A program made the translations under genes and the position numbers. Shown here piece after piece: positions 29,843 through 38,012 of a stretch of 64,000 bases of DNA (position 1 is the stretch's first letter; the number at the start of each line of letters is the position of its first letter). The stretch is taken from assembly GCA_900467685.1 (NCBI GenBank), contig UBQX01000006.1, positions 186,001-250,000 on the forward strand, read 5' to 3'. The notes below the pieces were generated by a model. That model was not told the origin of the DNA. It was given only the letters and a program-made list of their open reading frames with translations, and made no database searches. The DNA is from Hyphomicrobiales bacterium. GTDB lineage: Bacteria > Pseudomonadota > Alphaproteobacteria > Rhizobiales > Rhizobiaceae.

Positions 29843-30493
29843 ATGTCCAGCCTTGCCGATGCCTTCAAGCCGCATGAGAGCCTTGCGGCCCAACTGATTC
29901 CCCATGCTTGCGAATCCGATGACGGCTCGCATGATATCGCCCATATCCTGCGCGTGTTCCGCAATGCCATGCGCATTCAGCGGCAAGAAGGCGGGAACGA
30001 CGCAGTCCTGGCGGCCGCCGTGCTGCTGCATGATTGCGTGTCTGTGGAGAAGAACTCGCCGCTACGTGCGCAGGCCTCAAGGCTCGCGGCGGAGAAGGCC
30101 TCAAGCATCCTCGCCGGCCTCGGCTGGCCGGCGGATGCCATCGCGGGCGTGGCCCATGCGATCCTCACACATTCCTTCTCCGCCGGGATTCGGCCGGAAA
30201 CGATCGAGGCGAAGATCCTGCAGGACGCTGACCGGCTGGACGCCATCGGCGCCATCGGTGTTGCGCGGTGCTTCTATATCGGCGGGCGGATGAATTCCGG
30301 CCTGCACGACGTCGGCGACCCGCGCGGAGAAACGCGCGAACTCGACGACAAACGCTTCGCCATCGACCACTTCCCGATCAAGCTGTTCAAGCTTGCCGAT
30401 GGCTTCCAGACGGCCGCCGGCCGCCGCATGGCTGCAGAGCGCCACGACCGCCTTGTCACCTTCTACAATGACTTCCTCGAGGAGATCGCCTGA
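29843..30493 (+). CDS. HD domain phosphohydrolase
   Basis: A 216-residue protein with an HD domain: GSHDIAHILRVFRNA (His/Asp at 30-31), the HD pair at 63-64 in LLHDCVSVEK, and ILQDADRLDAIGAIGVARC as the late Asp motif. This looks like the HD hydrolases of uncharacterised YedJ type; the substrate is unknown. The stop overlaps the MOSC start by one base. Confidence 0.9.
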   Translation: MSSLADAFKPHESLAAQLIPHACESDDGSHDIAHILRVFRNAMRIQRQEGGNDAVLAAAVLLHDCVSVEKNSPLRAQASRLAAEKASSILAGLGWPADAIAGVAHAILTHSFSAGIRPETIEAKILQDADRLDAIGAIGVARCFYIGGRMNSGLHDVGDPRGETRELDDKRFAIDHFPIKLFKLADGFQTAAGRRMAAERHDRLVTFYNDFLEEIA

Positions 30494-31335
30494 TGCGTAT
30501 CGAAAGCATGCATATCTATCCGGTGAAGAGCATGCGCAGCATTCCGGTGGAGCGCACCATCCTGACCGCTTCTGGCCTTCTGGGCGACCGTCGCTTCATG
30601 GTGGTGGACCCGGACGGGCAGTTCATCACGCAGCGGGAGTGCCCGTTGCTTGCACAGATCCAGGCGCTGCCGCAGGCGGGCTATCTGCTGCTGCGCAAGG
30701 GAGACGAGGAGGCGATGGTCGCCATCCCAACGGACAAGCGCATGAAGGTCGCCGTCTGGCGCTCCATCGTCGATGCGGCTGTGGCTGCAGATAGCGTCAA
30801 CGCGACGCTCTCGCGCTGGATTGGCCGCGACGCCAGGCTCGTCTTTGCCGATGCCCAGGCCGAGCGCATCGCCAATCCGGAATGGGCCGGAGACGACGTG
30901 CCGATGGGCTTTGCCGACGGCTACCCGGTTCTCGTCACGACGACTGGCTCACTTGCCGCCTTGAATCACTATCTCAGCGAACAAGGCCAAACGACTGTCG
31001 GCATGGAGCGTTTTCGTCCGAACATCGTCATCGAGTGCGATGAGGCATGGGCGGAGGACAGCTGGGCGGCGATCGAGATCGGCGGCGTACGGCTCGATAT
31101 CGTCAAGCCCTGCGAGCGCTGCGTCATCACCACGCAGGACCAGATGACGGGTGAACAGGGCAGGGGCGACCCGCTGCCGGCCGTGCGGCATCTGCATTTT
31201 TCCACGGATCGCCGCGCGCCGGGCCCGATCTTCGGCTGGAACGCCGTCCCACGCGGTCAGGTTGAACTGCGCGCGGGCGATCCAGTCACGGTCGTCGAAA
31301 CCCGCAAGGAAATATGGCCGTTCAAGGTCCGGTGA
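30493..31335 (+). CDS. MOSC domain protein
   Basis: A 280-residue protein. The N-terminal MOSC beta-barrel (YPVKSMRSIPVERTILTASGLLGDRRFMVVD) is followed by the MOSC domain with the molybdenum-cofactor ligand Cys in IVKPCERCVITTQDQMTGE (about residue 200). It resembles mARC/YcbX-type proteins that reduce N-hydroxylated compounds, with the terminal ferredoxin domain absent. It is co-translated with the HD gene. Confidence 0.9.
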   Translation: MRIESMHIYPVKSMRSIPVERTILTASGLLGDRRFMVVDPDGQFITQRECPLLAQIQALPQAGYLLLRKGDEEAMVAIPTDKRMKVAVWRSIVDAAVAADSVNATLSRWIGRDARLVFADAQAERIANPEWAGDDVPMGFADGYPVLVTTTGSLAALNHYLSEQGQTTVGMERFRPNIVIECDEAWAEDSWAAIEIGGVRLDIVKPCERCVITTQDQMTGEQGRGDPLPAVRHLHFSTDRRAPGPIFGWNAVPRGQVELRAGDPVTVVETRKEIWPFKVR

Positions 31336-31546
31336 ATCGCCTCACCGTTTGCGGGCCGTCCCACAAGGCCCGCAAACCGCTCGCGACCGCGAAAAAATGG
31401 CCGGATTTGGTGTGCGTCGCAATAAACGAGTAAGGCGATTTGGAGATTCAGATTTCCACAATTATGGCATCCGGAACGAATTTTGTTTTGAAACCGCAAT
31501 ATCAGCAGATGGAAAAAATTTAATTCTAAATTTGCCGAGGGACCCG

Positions 31547-31575
31547 TTGACGAATGCTGGGCCCGCTCCTACTTT
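31547..31575 (+). promoter_or_regulatory. Candidate sigma-70 promoter
   Basis: TTGACG (31547-31552) and TACTTT (31570-31575) are separated by exactly 17 bases. It would transcribe the short frame at 31667 and the 62-residue gene at 31849. This is pattern matching only. Confidence 0.4.
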
Positions 31576-31666
31576 CTGCCCACGCAAATCGGAGTGGTTC
31601 GGAAGAGCGCTCAAGCGACTTGCGGGCTGTGCCTGAAGAGGCCAGCAGAGCCGTTCGGAGGAATGT

Positions 31667-31765
31667 ATGGTGTTTGACAACAACGTTCGTGAAGTTCTCT
31701 CCTGGCGTGTATCCCGCGTGACCATGATCTCTGGCGCCAAATGTCGCCAGCTTTGCCGAATGTGA
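31667..31765 (+). CDS. Possible 32-residue microprotein
   Basis: A frame of 32 codons starting MVFDNNVREVLSWRVSRVTM, with GGAGGA (31657-31662) about five bases before the ATG at 31667. It ends with two cysteines in SGAKCRQLCRM. It shows no known family. It could instead be the untranslated leader of the next gene. The good ribosome site is the main reason to list it. Confidence 0.3.
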   Translation: MVFDNNVREVLSWRVSRVTMISGAKCRQLCRM

Positions 31766-31848
31766 CCCGGGCCGCCCCGGATCGTCAGCAATTCAGTTCG
31801 CAAATGAAGACTTGAGATCAAGCAGCTTTCTGCTGCGGGAGAATACCT

Positions 31849-32037
31849 ATGAATAAGCAGGTTATTGAACACGCCGGTATTCCGGTGGGGATCGTGATTC
31901 CCGATGGTGACGCGATGAAGTTCATCGCCGTCAAGTTCCCTGTCATCGATCTCGATGGCGCCCGTTATCGCGACGCAGAAGAGGCGCGCCGGGCCATCCG
32001 TCGTCATATCGAGAAGAGCCCCGCGACCTATATGTAA
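31849..32037 (+). CDS. Hypothetical small protein, 62 residues
   Basis: A short gene with a good ribosome site (GGGAGAA nine bases before the ATG) and a terminator after it. The protein has a beta-strand-like first half (GIPVGIVIPDGDAMKFIAVKFPVIDLDG) and a basic helix (EEARRAIRRHIEKSP). I do not recognise the family. Confidence 0.65.
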   Translation: MNKQVIEHAGIPVGIVIPDGDAMKFIAVKFPVIDLDGARYRDAEEARRAIRRHIEKSPATYM

Positions 32038-32076
32038 GCGGAAGGCAATTCCGATCGAGTCACGCTCGAATGCTGA

Positions 32077-32110
32077 AAAGGCCGGTCGCCCGAAAAAGCG
32101 GTCGGCCTTT
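32077..32110 (+). terminator. Terminator hairpin after the 62-residue gene
   Basis: A 13-bp stem (left arm AAAGGCCGGTCGC, right arm GCGGTCGGCCTTT, two wobble pairs) surrounds an 8-base loop. The A-run and T-run at the ends would let it work in both directions. Confidence 0.8.
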
Positions 32111-32195
32111 CGCATTTCCGACAGAACGTCGGGCGATTGGCAATTTTTGACAATGATTGTAGAGTGAGCGGGAACCACACACCCGAGGTCACGTC

Positions 32196-32453
32196 ATGCC
32201 CACGATGAATGTATCGCTCACCCCGGAATTCGTCCGCTTCATCGAAGGCGAGGTCGAAAGCGGCGCCTATGCATCCGCCAGCGAAGTCGTGCGGGATGCG
32301 CTGCGGCTGTTGCAGACGGGGCGGGAGGAGAGGGCAATGCGATTGGAACGGTTGCGGCAGGAAATCGCGCTGGCTGAGGACGATGTCGCCAACGGACGCG
32401 TTTCAAAGGGGTCCGCTCAGGAAATCCTCGATCAGATTTTGAACCGGATCTGA
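32196..32453 (+). CDS. ParD-type antitoxin (ribbon-helix-helix)
   Basis: An 85-residue protein. The N-terminus MPTMNVSLTPEFVRFIEGEV and ASASEVVRDALRLLQ form the ribbon-helix-helix DNA-binding unit; the C-terminal half (EERAMRLERLRQEIALAEDD) is the helical toxin-binding part. It is three bases upstream of the ParE-type gene. The antitoxin should neutralise the toxin and repress the pair. GAGGT precedes the ATG. Confidence 0.9.
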   Translation: MPTMNVSLTPEFVRFIEGEVESGAYASASEVVRDALRLLQTGREERAMRLERLRQEIALAEDDVANGRVSKGSAQEILDQILNRI

Positions 32454-32456
32454 GCC

Positions 32457-32801
32457 ATGCCGCTCCTGCTGACCGATACGGCCAAGCAAGACATCCGAAT
32501 AATACTGACCACGACTCTTGAGCAGTTCGGGCAGCTTCAGGTTAAGAGATACACGGCTCTTTTGGACCGACTGTTTGCTCTTATCGAGGAGGCGCCTGAG
32601 CGTCCGGGCTCGCGAGCACGCGATGAAGTCAGATCCGGGTTGCGTTCGATGAATATGTCGGCGCTGTCTGAGAGGCGGAGCGGTGCTTCGCACATAGTCT
32701 ACTACAGGACGGAATATGGAGATGGCCCGCCACTGGTGATCGTTTATCGCATCCTTCACGAACGCATGGACCCGGATCTCCATCTCGGCAGTGCGCCGTA
32801 G
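32457..32801 (+). CDS. ParE/RelE-superfamily toxin
   Basis: A 114-residue protein, basic, with ParE-like architecture: an N-terminal strand plus helices (LLTDTAKQDIRIILTTTLEQFG), then DEVRSGLRSMNMSALSERRSGASHIVYYRTEYGDGPPLVIVYRILHERMDP. The closing YRILHERMDP is typical of ParE proteins, which poison DNA gyrase. It is 10-15 residues longer than most ParE toxins. It lies three bases after the antitoxin gene. Confidence 0.85.
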   Translation: MPLLLTDTAKQDIRIILTTTLEQFGQLQVKRYTALLDRLFALIEEAPERPGSRARDEVRSGLRSMNMSALSERRSGASHIVYYRTEYGDGPPLVIVYRILHERMDPDLHLGSAP

Positions 32802-32804
32802 GCT

Positions 32805-33320
32805 CTATTCCCCGAAACCCAGCACAAACGGCTTCTCTCCCACAAACTCCGCCCCGCGCCCGATGGCGCGCACGGCGGCCACGAGCCTTCCCTCGCGCGC
32901 CAGCATTCCATCAGCGATCTCGATCAGCCGCGTGTTTGGGCTCGCCTGTGGCGATGCCGTGCGCAGGTTGTGAGCAAGCTCTGCTTCGTCCAGGTCCGGC
33001 CGCACCGCAAGTGCGGCAATCAGAGCGGCGGCCGGGGAGCGCGACACGCCATACCAGCAATGGACAAGCAGCGGCGCAGACTGGTCCCAGCCGCGCGCGA
33101 AATCGATGATCGCCGCGACATGCTCTTCCTGCGGATGCACGAGCCCGCGCGCGGGATTTGCCACATCGTTGACGCCGAGCTTCAGATGTCGGGCGGCATC
33201 GATCACGCCGGGACGGTGGAAGTGCTGGTTTTCCGCAAGAAGCGAGATCATCTCCCGCGCCTTCATCTTCACGGCGATTTCGGCGATTCGGGAGAGGGGA
33301 GAGACAGCGATGATCGGCAT
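32805..33320 (-). CDS. Tyrosine phosphatase-like protein
   Basis: A 171-residue protein from the ATG at 33320. The CX5R phosphatase loop is HCWYGVSRS (Cys88, Arg94), preceded by LLV and followed by a helix. A conserved upstream DVANPARGLVHPQEEHVAAIIDFA may supply the general acid. It belongs to the rhizobial protein-tyrosine-phosphatase-like family with unknown substrate. It is the last gene of the leftward run YgfZ - HD - phosphatase. Confidence 0.8.
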   Translation of the reverse strand: MPIIAVSPLSRIAEIAVKMKAREMISLLAENQHFHRPGVIDAARHLKLGVNDVANPARGLVHPQEEHVAAIIDFARGWDQSAPLLVHCWYGVSRSPAAALIAALAVRPDLDEAELAHNLRTASPQASPNTRLIEIADGMLAREGRLVAAVRAIGRGAEFVGEKPFVLGFGE

Positions 33321-33330
33321 CAATCAGCCC

Positions 33331-33936
33331 TCACTTGCCGCGCATCGCGCAGATCGCCTCGAAGCGCGCGGCAAACAGCGCCTGCGCGTCGGTGGCGGGT
33401 AGGGGATCGAGGATCAGCATGTCGGCGGTAATGTCGCGCGGCTGGCCGAAGAACTTGCGCGCCTCCTCAGAGGTGAAGCCGGCCAGGATCGTCGCCTCGA
33501 AATAGGCCGAGACCGTATCGGCCTTCTTGATGGCCGCCTTCAGCGGACGCGCGGTCTCTGCCGGCAGGCCGAAGGCCATGTGGATCGCGCCTTCGAGCCG
33601 CTTTTCGACCACCTTGTAGCCGCCGCCCACCACCGCCTTGAAAGGCGAGATCATGTCGCCGATCACATATTCGGGCGCGTCATGCAAGAGCGCGGTCAGC
33701 AGCTCGTCTGCGCTCGCGGTCTTGTTCTGCCGGTGAAAGATCGCCTCTACACAGAGCGAGTGCTGCGCCACCGAAAAGGCATGCGCGCCGCGCGTCTGGC
33801 CGTTCCATCGCGCCATGCGGGCGAGACCGTGGGCGATGTCGACCAGCTCCACATCGAGCGGCGAGGGGTCCAGCAGGTCGAGCCTGCGGCCGGAAAGCAT
33901 GCGCTGCCAGGCGCGAACATCCTTCTCTCCGGCCAA
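33331..33936 (-). CDS. HD domain hydrolase (YfbR/5'-nucleotidase-like)
   Basis: A 201-residue protein starting at a TTG codon (33936), with AGGACTGAGCC just before it; the first in-frame ATG is 12 codons later (MLSGRRLDLLDP). The HD signature is spread over HAFSVAQHSLCVEAI (51-66), LLHDAPEYVIGD (84-95) and KKADTVSAYFEATIL, as in YfbR-type 5'-deoxynucleotidases. The start follows the YgfZ stop by three bases. Confidence 0.88.
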   Translation of the reverse strand: MAGEKDVRAWQRMLSGRRLDLLDPSPLDVELVDIAHGLARMARWNGQTRGAHAFSVAQHSLCVEAIFHRQNKTASADELLTALLHDAPEYVIGDMISPFKAVVGGGYKVVEKRLEGAIHMAFGLPAETARPLKAAIKKADTVSAYFEATILAGFTSEEARKFFGQPRDITADMLILDPLPATDAQALFAARFEAICAMRGK

Positions 33937-33939
33937 GGC

Positions 33940-34770
33940 TCAGTCCTCGCTCTCGGCCGTGATGAATTCAAGCCCGGACCATGCAGGAAGCGTAACGGTC
34001 ACCGGCGTCTCTCCGGCGAAGATAGGCGTTCCTGCAGCCATGGCTGCGCCTGCGCGGTCGATGCGGATGATGGCGAGACCCTTGCGACCGGCCACTGTGC
34101 CGAGCGTGCCTATGACCTTGCCGCCGGTGCGGATTTCAGTAGCCGTCGCAGGGAGGTCAGTATCGGCTGCAACCGTCACCAGCCGCCGCCGCGCCGTCGA
34201 GCGGTGCTGCATGCGCGACACGACTTCCTGGCCGACATAGCAACCCTTCTTGAAGGAGACGCCGCCGGACTTGTCGAACAGGATATCGTGCGGGAAGGCA
34301 TCCTGCAGTGCGAAGTCGAGGCCGGCTTCCGGTACGCCGGCCTCGGCCCGCAGCGCGTCGTACCCGTCGGCAGAGCCATGGCCGCCGGGCAGGCGATAAA
34401 GCTCGATGCCAGCTTTGCCAAAGCGGAGATCCGTTGCAGAACCTTCCGGTTGGGTTTCACCCCAGACCACGGTCGCGCCGGTCTCGTTGCGCTTGGCAAT
34501 ATCGACCTTGGCGCGCAGCTTGTACATGGTGAGACGCTTGGTCAGCGCATCTATCGTGTCGGAATCGGTCTCGATGAGAAACCCGTCATCCGATTTCGAG
34601 ATCATGAAGAAGAACATGATCTTGCCCTGCGGGGTCAACAAAGCGCCTGGCGCGGACTGACCCGGCTCCAGCGTATCGAGATCGGTTGTAATCAGTCCCT
34701 GCAGGAAGTCGGACGCATCCGGCCCGGAGACTGCGATCCACCCCCGGCTTGCAAGGAAGGCACGCGCCAT
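33940..34770 (-). CDS. ygfZ: YgfZ/GcvT-domain folate-binding protein
   Basis: A 276-residue protein of the folate-dependent Fe-S maintenance family. The motif KKGCYVGQEVVSRMQHR (about residues 170-186) contains the diagnostic K-G-C-Y-x-G-Q-E. The N-terminal DFLQGLITTDLDTL and GKIMFFFMI stretches match the GcvT fold. It assists repair or assembly of iron-sulfur enzymes and uses tetrahydrofolate. It is two bases after the next upstream gene's stop. Confidence 0.92.
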   Translation of the reverse strand: MARAFLASRGWIAVSGPDASDFLQGLITTDLDTLEPGQSAPGALLTPQGKIMFFFMISKSDDGFLIETDSDTIDALTKRLTMYKLRAKVDIAKRNETGATVVWGETQPEGSATDLRFGKAGIELYRLPGGHGSADGYDALRAEAGVPEAGLDFALQDAFPHDILFDKSGGVSFKKGCYVGQEVVSRMQHRSTARRRLVTVAADTDLPATATEIRTGGKVIGTLGTVAGRKGLAIIRIDRAGAAMAAGTPIFAGETPVTVTLPAWSGLEFITAESED

Positions 34771-34772
34771 GA

Positions 34773-35465
34773 TCAGTTGCCGGACAGGAACTGCTTCAAC
34801 TTACCGTCAGCGGCGATGCCGACGCGGTAGAAATTGTAGCTGCCATATTCCTGCATGTCGGCAAAGTCGCCGGCGGTGACGAGGCGCATCAGATCGACCT
34901 TCTCGGCCTGCGTCAGCGTCTTGACGTCCTTCTCGGCGAAGTAGGGCCAGATATACATGTCGTTCGCCGTGCCCGCACCCACATGGGCATAGCCGGTGGA
35001 GAGAACGTCGAGCATGATGGAAAGAACTTCCAGTCCGTCGCCATCTCCCGACATGTCCTTCAGCGCCGATTCAGGGTCTGAATTGGAATTGTCCGGACCG
35101 AGATCGGCCTGGCTGGCCTTCAACAGGGCGGCAACCTTCTTCACATCGCCGGCAGACGCCGCGTCGATAATCTCCTGGCGCGTCTTCTGGACGGCGGCGG
35201 GAGCCTTGGTGATATCGAAGGAAATCTCGACCGGACCCTTGTTCTTGGCAGCGTCAGCCCCGGCAGCGGGCTTGGTGTCGGTGGCGGCAGGTGCCGTGGC
35301 GGTGGGCGCCGTTGCTGCAGGCGAGTTGGCGGCGGGCGGTGTCTGCTGCAGGTCGCTGAGCGCATAGGCAGGTACACCAAGCGCGAGCCAAGCCGGTACG
35401 AGCGCTGCTGCAAGAGAGGGCTTGAGGAAACGGGAATAGCGTGTGCGACCGGATGCGATCTGCAT
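34773..35465 (-). CDS. Secreted hypothetical protein, Ala/Pro-rich N-terminus
   Basis: A 230-residue protein from the ATG at 35465 (AGGACA upstream). A signal peptide (residues 7-36, ending GVPAYA) is followed by a low-complexity Pro/Thr/Ala region (about 40-75) and a folded C-terminal part (KAPAAVQKTRQEIIDAASAGDVKKVAALLKAS..., and TANDMYIWPYFAEKD). The middle resembles an ankyrin-like repeat start (AASAGDVKKVAALLKA). It is probably periplasmic and of unknown function. It ends two bases before ygfZ. Confidence 0.75.
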   Translation of the reverse strand: MQIASGRTRYSRFLKPSLAAALVPAWLALGVPAYALSDLQQTPPAANSPAATAPTATAPAATDTKPAAGADAAKNKGPVEISFDITKAPAAVQKTRQEIIDAASAGDVKKVAALLKASQADLGPDNSNSDPESALKDMSGDGDGLEVLSIMLDVLSTGYAHVGAGTANDMYIWPYFAEKDVKTLTQAEKVDLMRLVTAGDFADMQEYGSYNFYRVGIAADGKLKQFLSGN

Positions 35466-35541
35466 GTGTGTATGTCCTATCTGAAGCTTGGCCTCATGGG
35501 AGCGTAAGGCCTCTAAATCATACCGCCGGATTGTTGCCGCG

Positions 35542-35799
35542 CTATTGCAGCGTGCGCTCTGGTGAGAATTCGCCGGCAAGCATGCGCTCGCGCAAATTTT
35601 CCAGCATGGCTTCAGCGCCAGCTTCGCCATGGATGCGAACCGTTTCGCGCATGGCCAGCGCAATGGCGGCATCGGCGATGATTTCCGGCTCGATGCCGTC
35701 TGCCATGCCATCGGCCCACGCTTCGTTCTGATACTCGAGCGCCGCCTGCATTTTTTCATGGACGATCATGTCGTCAAGTTCGGAAAGGCTTTGTTCCAT
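35542..35799 (-). CDS. Hypothetical protein, 85 residues
   Basis: An acidic, probably helical protein (MEQSLSELDDMIVHEKMQAALEYQ..., then AWADGMADGIEPEIIADAAIALAMRET). No membrane segment or cysteine. AGGGAC lies 8-9 bases upstream of the ATG. It is separate from the neighbouring secreted protein. I do not recognise the family. Confidence 0.6.
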   Translation of the reverse strand: MEQSLSELDDMIVHEKMQAALEYQNEAWADGMADGIEPEIIADAAIALAMRETVRIHGEAGAEAMLENLRERMLAGEFSPERTLQ

Positions 35800-35905
35800 T
35801 TCGCAGTCCCTGGCGGAAGGGGTTATTCCTTACCGCTCTCTTAACAACATTAGCAGCCTTTTTCCTATACGACACGGCCTGCCACAAAAAGGGGTGAATA
35901 ATTCG

Positions 35906-36343
35906 TTAATTTCCGTATCTGGTCGCTATTTCCGTCGCGAGTGTTGCGCCTTCGTTACGGTAACGCTCCGCGGTGTCGCGTAATTGTGCACTGCAGGTTG
36001 TCTGGATGGCGGAAAATGTGCGGTATCCGCGATTATAGGCGGCCGTCAGCTTCTCCCGACGCGCCGGCTCATCCTTCGCATCGCTGTCCAGCAACTGCGC
36101 CATCATCGCTTTCCATTGCGGTTCGCTGTCGCGTTCGCACAGATTTCGGATGAAATCGAGGCTGCCGAGGATCTCGGAAAGCTGCGCCAGCTTGTCGTCA
36201 TAGGGTGCGGGCTTGAAGGTGGCAGCCGGTGCCTGCTTGTCCTGCTTCTCGGTCTTGATCTGCTGGATCGATCCCGCTGCAAGAACTGCATGCGGTTGGG
36301 ACACAGCAACAAGGAGAACAGTGAAAGACAAGAGGCGCTTCAT
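35906..36343 (-). CDS. TIGR02301 family secreted protein
   Basis: A 145-residue protein with a signal peptide (MKRLLSFTVLLVAVSQPHAVLA). The mature part contains the family stretch KLAQLSEILGSLDFIRNLCE and GYRTFSAIQTTCSAQLRDTAERYRNEGATLATEIATRYGN with two cysteines, which could form a disulfide. It should be periplasmic. The function is unknown; the family is restricted mainly to Rhizobiales. Confidence 0.85.
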   Translation of the reverse strand: MKRLLSFTVLLVAVSQPHAVLAAGSIQQIKTEKQDKQAPAATFKPAPYDDKLAQLSEILGSLDFIRNLCERDSEPQWKAMMAQLLDSDAKDEPARREKLTAAYNRGYRTFSAIQTTCSAQLRDTAERYRNEGATLATEIATRYGN

Positions 36344-36381
36344 GACGTCATCTACAACGCCGAATCAGACCCCATTGCAAG

Positions 36382-36807
36382 TTAAATCTCGACCATTGTG
36401 GCGCCGACCCGCCAGCCTTCCAGCCGCGCGATACACTCGGCCACACTGTCCGGGACCGCAATCGCATCGACCTCCCGAGCCGAGTACCAGCCTGCCTCCA
36501 GCGCATCGTCCAGGGCTTTCACGTCGCCAATGTCGACGCAGTCCACCAGAAAGACCGACAGGAAATAGCCGCCACCGCTTTTGCCCGGCAGTTCATAGGT
36601 GGCGAAAAGACGAGGGTTTCGGGCCTTCAGGCCGGTCTCCTCCTCAAGCTCCCGAAGCGCCGTTTCCGCAGGCGTCTCGCCGGGTTCGGCCCGTCCGCCT
36701 GGAAAGGCGAAGAGATCCTTTGCCGGGGGATTGGCGCGGCGGACGAGGAGATATCGATCGCCATCGATGACGATTGCGGAGGAGGCGGGTTTCAATTGCT
36801 GGCTCAT
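36382..36807 (-). CDS. NUDIX hydrolase
   Basis: A 141-residue protein from the ATG at 36807, preceded by GGAGGT. The Nudix box G-x5-E-x7-REUxEExGU is complete: GRAEPGETPAETALRELEEE continues to TGL. It hydrolyses a nucleoside diphosphate linked to another group; the substrate is unknown, and ADP-ribose or 8-oxo-dGTP are both possible. A frame extending 127 codons upstream is spurious. It is divergent from the SRAP gene with 42 bases between starts. Confidence 0.94.
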   Translation of the reverse strand: MSQQLKPASSAIVIDGDRYLLVRRANPPAKDLFAFPGGRAEPGETPAETALRELEEETGLKARNPRLFATYELPGKSGGGYFLSVFLVDCVDIGDVKALDDALEAGWYSAREVDAIAVPDSVAECIARLEGWRVGATMVEI

Positions 36808-36849
36808 ACCTCCTATATTGGAGGCCACGAAGGCAGGGATGCAAGGGCG

Positions 36850-37635
36850 ATGTGCGGACGATATGCGCTGACGGTCACGGCGGACGAGGTGCTGGAATTC
36901 TTCTCCATCGCGCTGATCGAGGATTTTCCCGCGCGCTTCAACATCGCCCCCACCCAGCCGATTCTCATCGTCATCGAAGGGGAGGCCGGTGCGCCCGGCT
37001 CCAACATGCCGAAGCGCAAGGCCATGCTCGTCCGCTGGGGCTTCACGCCGGGTTGGGTCAAGGATCCGCGCGAATTTCCGCTTCTGGTCAATGCGCGCTC
37101 GGAAACAGCCGTCGAAAAGGCCTCCTTCCGTGCAGCCATGCGCCACCGCCGCATCCTGATCCCGGCCTCGGGCTTCTATGAATGGCATCGCCCGGAAAAG
37201 GGCTCAAAGCAGAAGTCGCAGGCCTATTGGGTGCGGCCGAAGCACGGTAAGATCGTCGCCTTTGCAGGGCTGATGGAGACCTGGGCCTCCGCCGACGGCT
37301 CCGAGGTCGACACCGCCTGCATCCTGACGGCCCCCGCCAACCCGTCCTTTTCTCCGATCCACGACCGTATGCCGGTCGTCATCCCACCGGAGGAATTCTC
37401 CCGTTGGCTTGACTGCAAAACGCAGGAACCGCGCGACATCGCTGATCTGATGGTGAGCCCGCCGGAAGACTTCTTCGAGGCCGTCCCTGTCTCCGACCGG
37501 GTCAACAAGGTGGCCAATACCGGCCCGGACATTCAGGACCGCGTGGAGCCTGGCGCGGACGTGGCGCAACCGAAGCCCACAAAAACCAAGGCCGCCAGAC
37601 GCGATAGCGACGGCGGCCAGATGGATTTGTTCTAA
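36850..37635 (+). CDS. SRAP/HMCES family abasic-site protein (YedK-like)
   Basis: A 261-residue protein from the ATG at 36850. The start MCGRYAL is diagnostic: Cys2 forms a thiazolidine crosslink with abasic sites in single-stranded DNA. Other catalytic features are NARSET, SGFYEWHR (Glu) and SPIHDRMPVVI (His). A C-terminal Lys/Pro-rich tail (about 230-261) is added. It protects abasic sites during replication. It is divergent from the Nudix gene. Confidence 0.95.
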   Translation: MCGRYALTVTADEVLEFFSIALIEDFPARFNIAPTQPILIVIEGEAGAPGSNMPKRKAMLVRWGFTPGWVKDPREFPLLVNARSETAVEKASFRAAMRHRRILIPASGFYEWHRPEKGSKQKSQAYWVRPKHGKIVAFAGLMETWASADGSEVDTACILTAPANPSFSPIHDRMPVVIPPEEFSRWLDCKTQEPRDIADLMVSPPEDFFEAVPVSDRVNKVANTGPDIQDRVEPGADVAQPKPTKTKAARRDSDGGQMDLF

Positions 37636-37637
37636 AA

Positions 37638-37681
37638 GCAATTCCAGCGAAAGTGGTACCCGGTTTCGCGTCCGGAATTGC
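37638..37681. repeat. Palindromic repeat, copy A
   Basis: The outer arms GCAATTCC (37638-37645) and GGAATTGC (37674-37681) flank inner arms GCGAAA (37647-37652) and TTTCGC (37664-37669). The same architecture recurs at 51770-51813 and, in a shorter form, at 53739-53762. It follows the SRAP gene by two bases and could also act as its 3'-end structure. Confidence 0.7.
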
Positions 37682-37730
37682 GTTAAAACAAAAAGTCAGA
37701 CGTCCCCCGGCGTCAGCCGCGAGGCGAATA

Positions 37731-37886
37731 TCAGGCGACCTTTTCGGCCGTCTTGGCGCGCTCTGCGCCCTTCTTCTTCGGGTCGTTGGCGCACATCAAT
37801 GCGGCGGCCAGAACGGCCTTGAGGCCGACCGGCTTGTATTGATCGACCAGATTGATGTTGACGTTGCTCGCGGCCTTGTCAGCCAT
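37731..37886 (-). CDS. Hypothetical microprotein, 51 residues
   Basis: A short gene with a good ribosome site (AAAGGAAAC about ten bases before the ATG at 37886). The protein starts MADKAASNVNINLVDQYKPV and ends with a basic stretch (DPKKKGAERAKTAEKVA), with one hydrophobic helix-like centre (GLKAVLAAALMCAN). It lies between the converging SRAP gene and the divergent cysS region. I do not recognise a family; the codon use and ribosome site support it. Confidence 0.6.
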   Translation of the reverse strand: MADKAASNVNINLVDQYKPVGLKAVLAAALMCANDPKKKGAERAKTAEKVA

Positions 37887-38012
37887 GGTTGTTTCCTTTG
37901 CCCCATTGGACGTGTTGTTGTTTTGACGCGGTATTTCTTGGCGCGCCCTCTCGCCATAAATTGCGGCGGAAAGACGACAGGGATTTTACGTCAGTTTTGG
38001 CTTAAGTAAACT

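Larger units (their letters stand above)
31336..31848. other. AT-richer spacer of 513 bases
   Basis: The stretch at 31395-31535 is clearly AT-richer than the rest of the window (for example GGAAAAAATTTAATTC near 31511). It holds one candidate promoter (31547-31575) and one short reading frame (31667-31765). A 238-codon frame on the minus strand across 31462-32178 has no coding signature. No RNA gene is recognisable. Confidence 0.4.

Noticed and set aside
31462-32178. Open frame of 238 codons on the minus strand
   Set aside because: It crosses the AT-rich spacer and the 62-residue gene and has no recognisable sequence or clear start signal.
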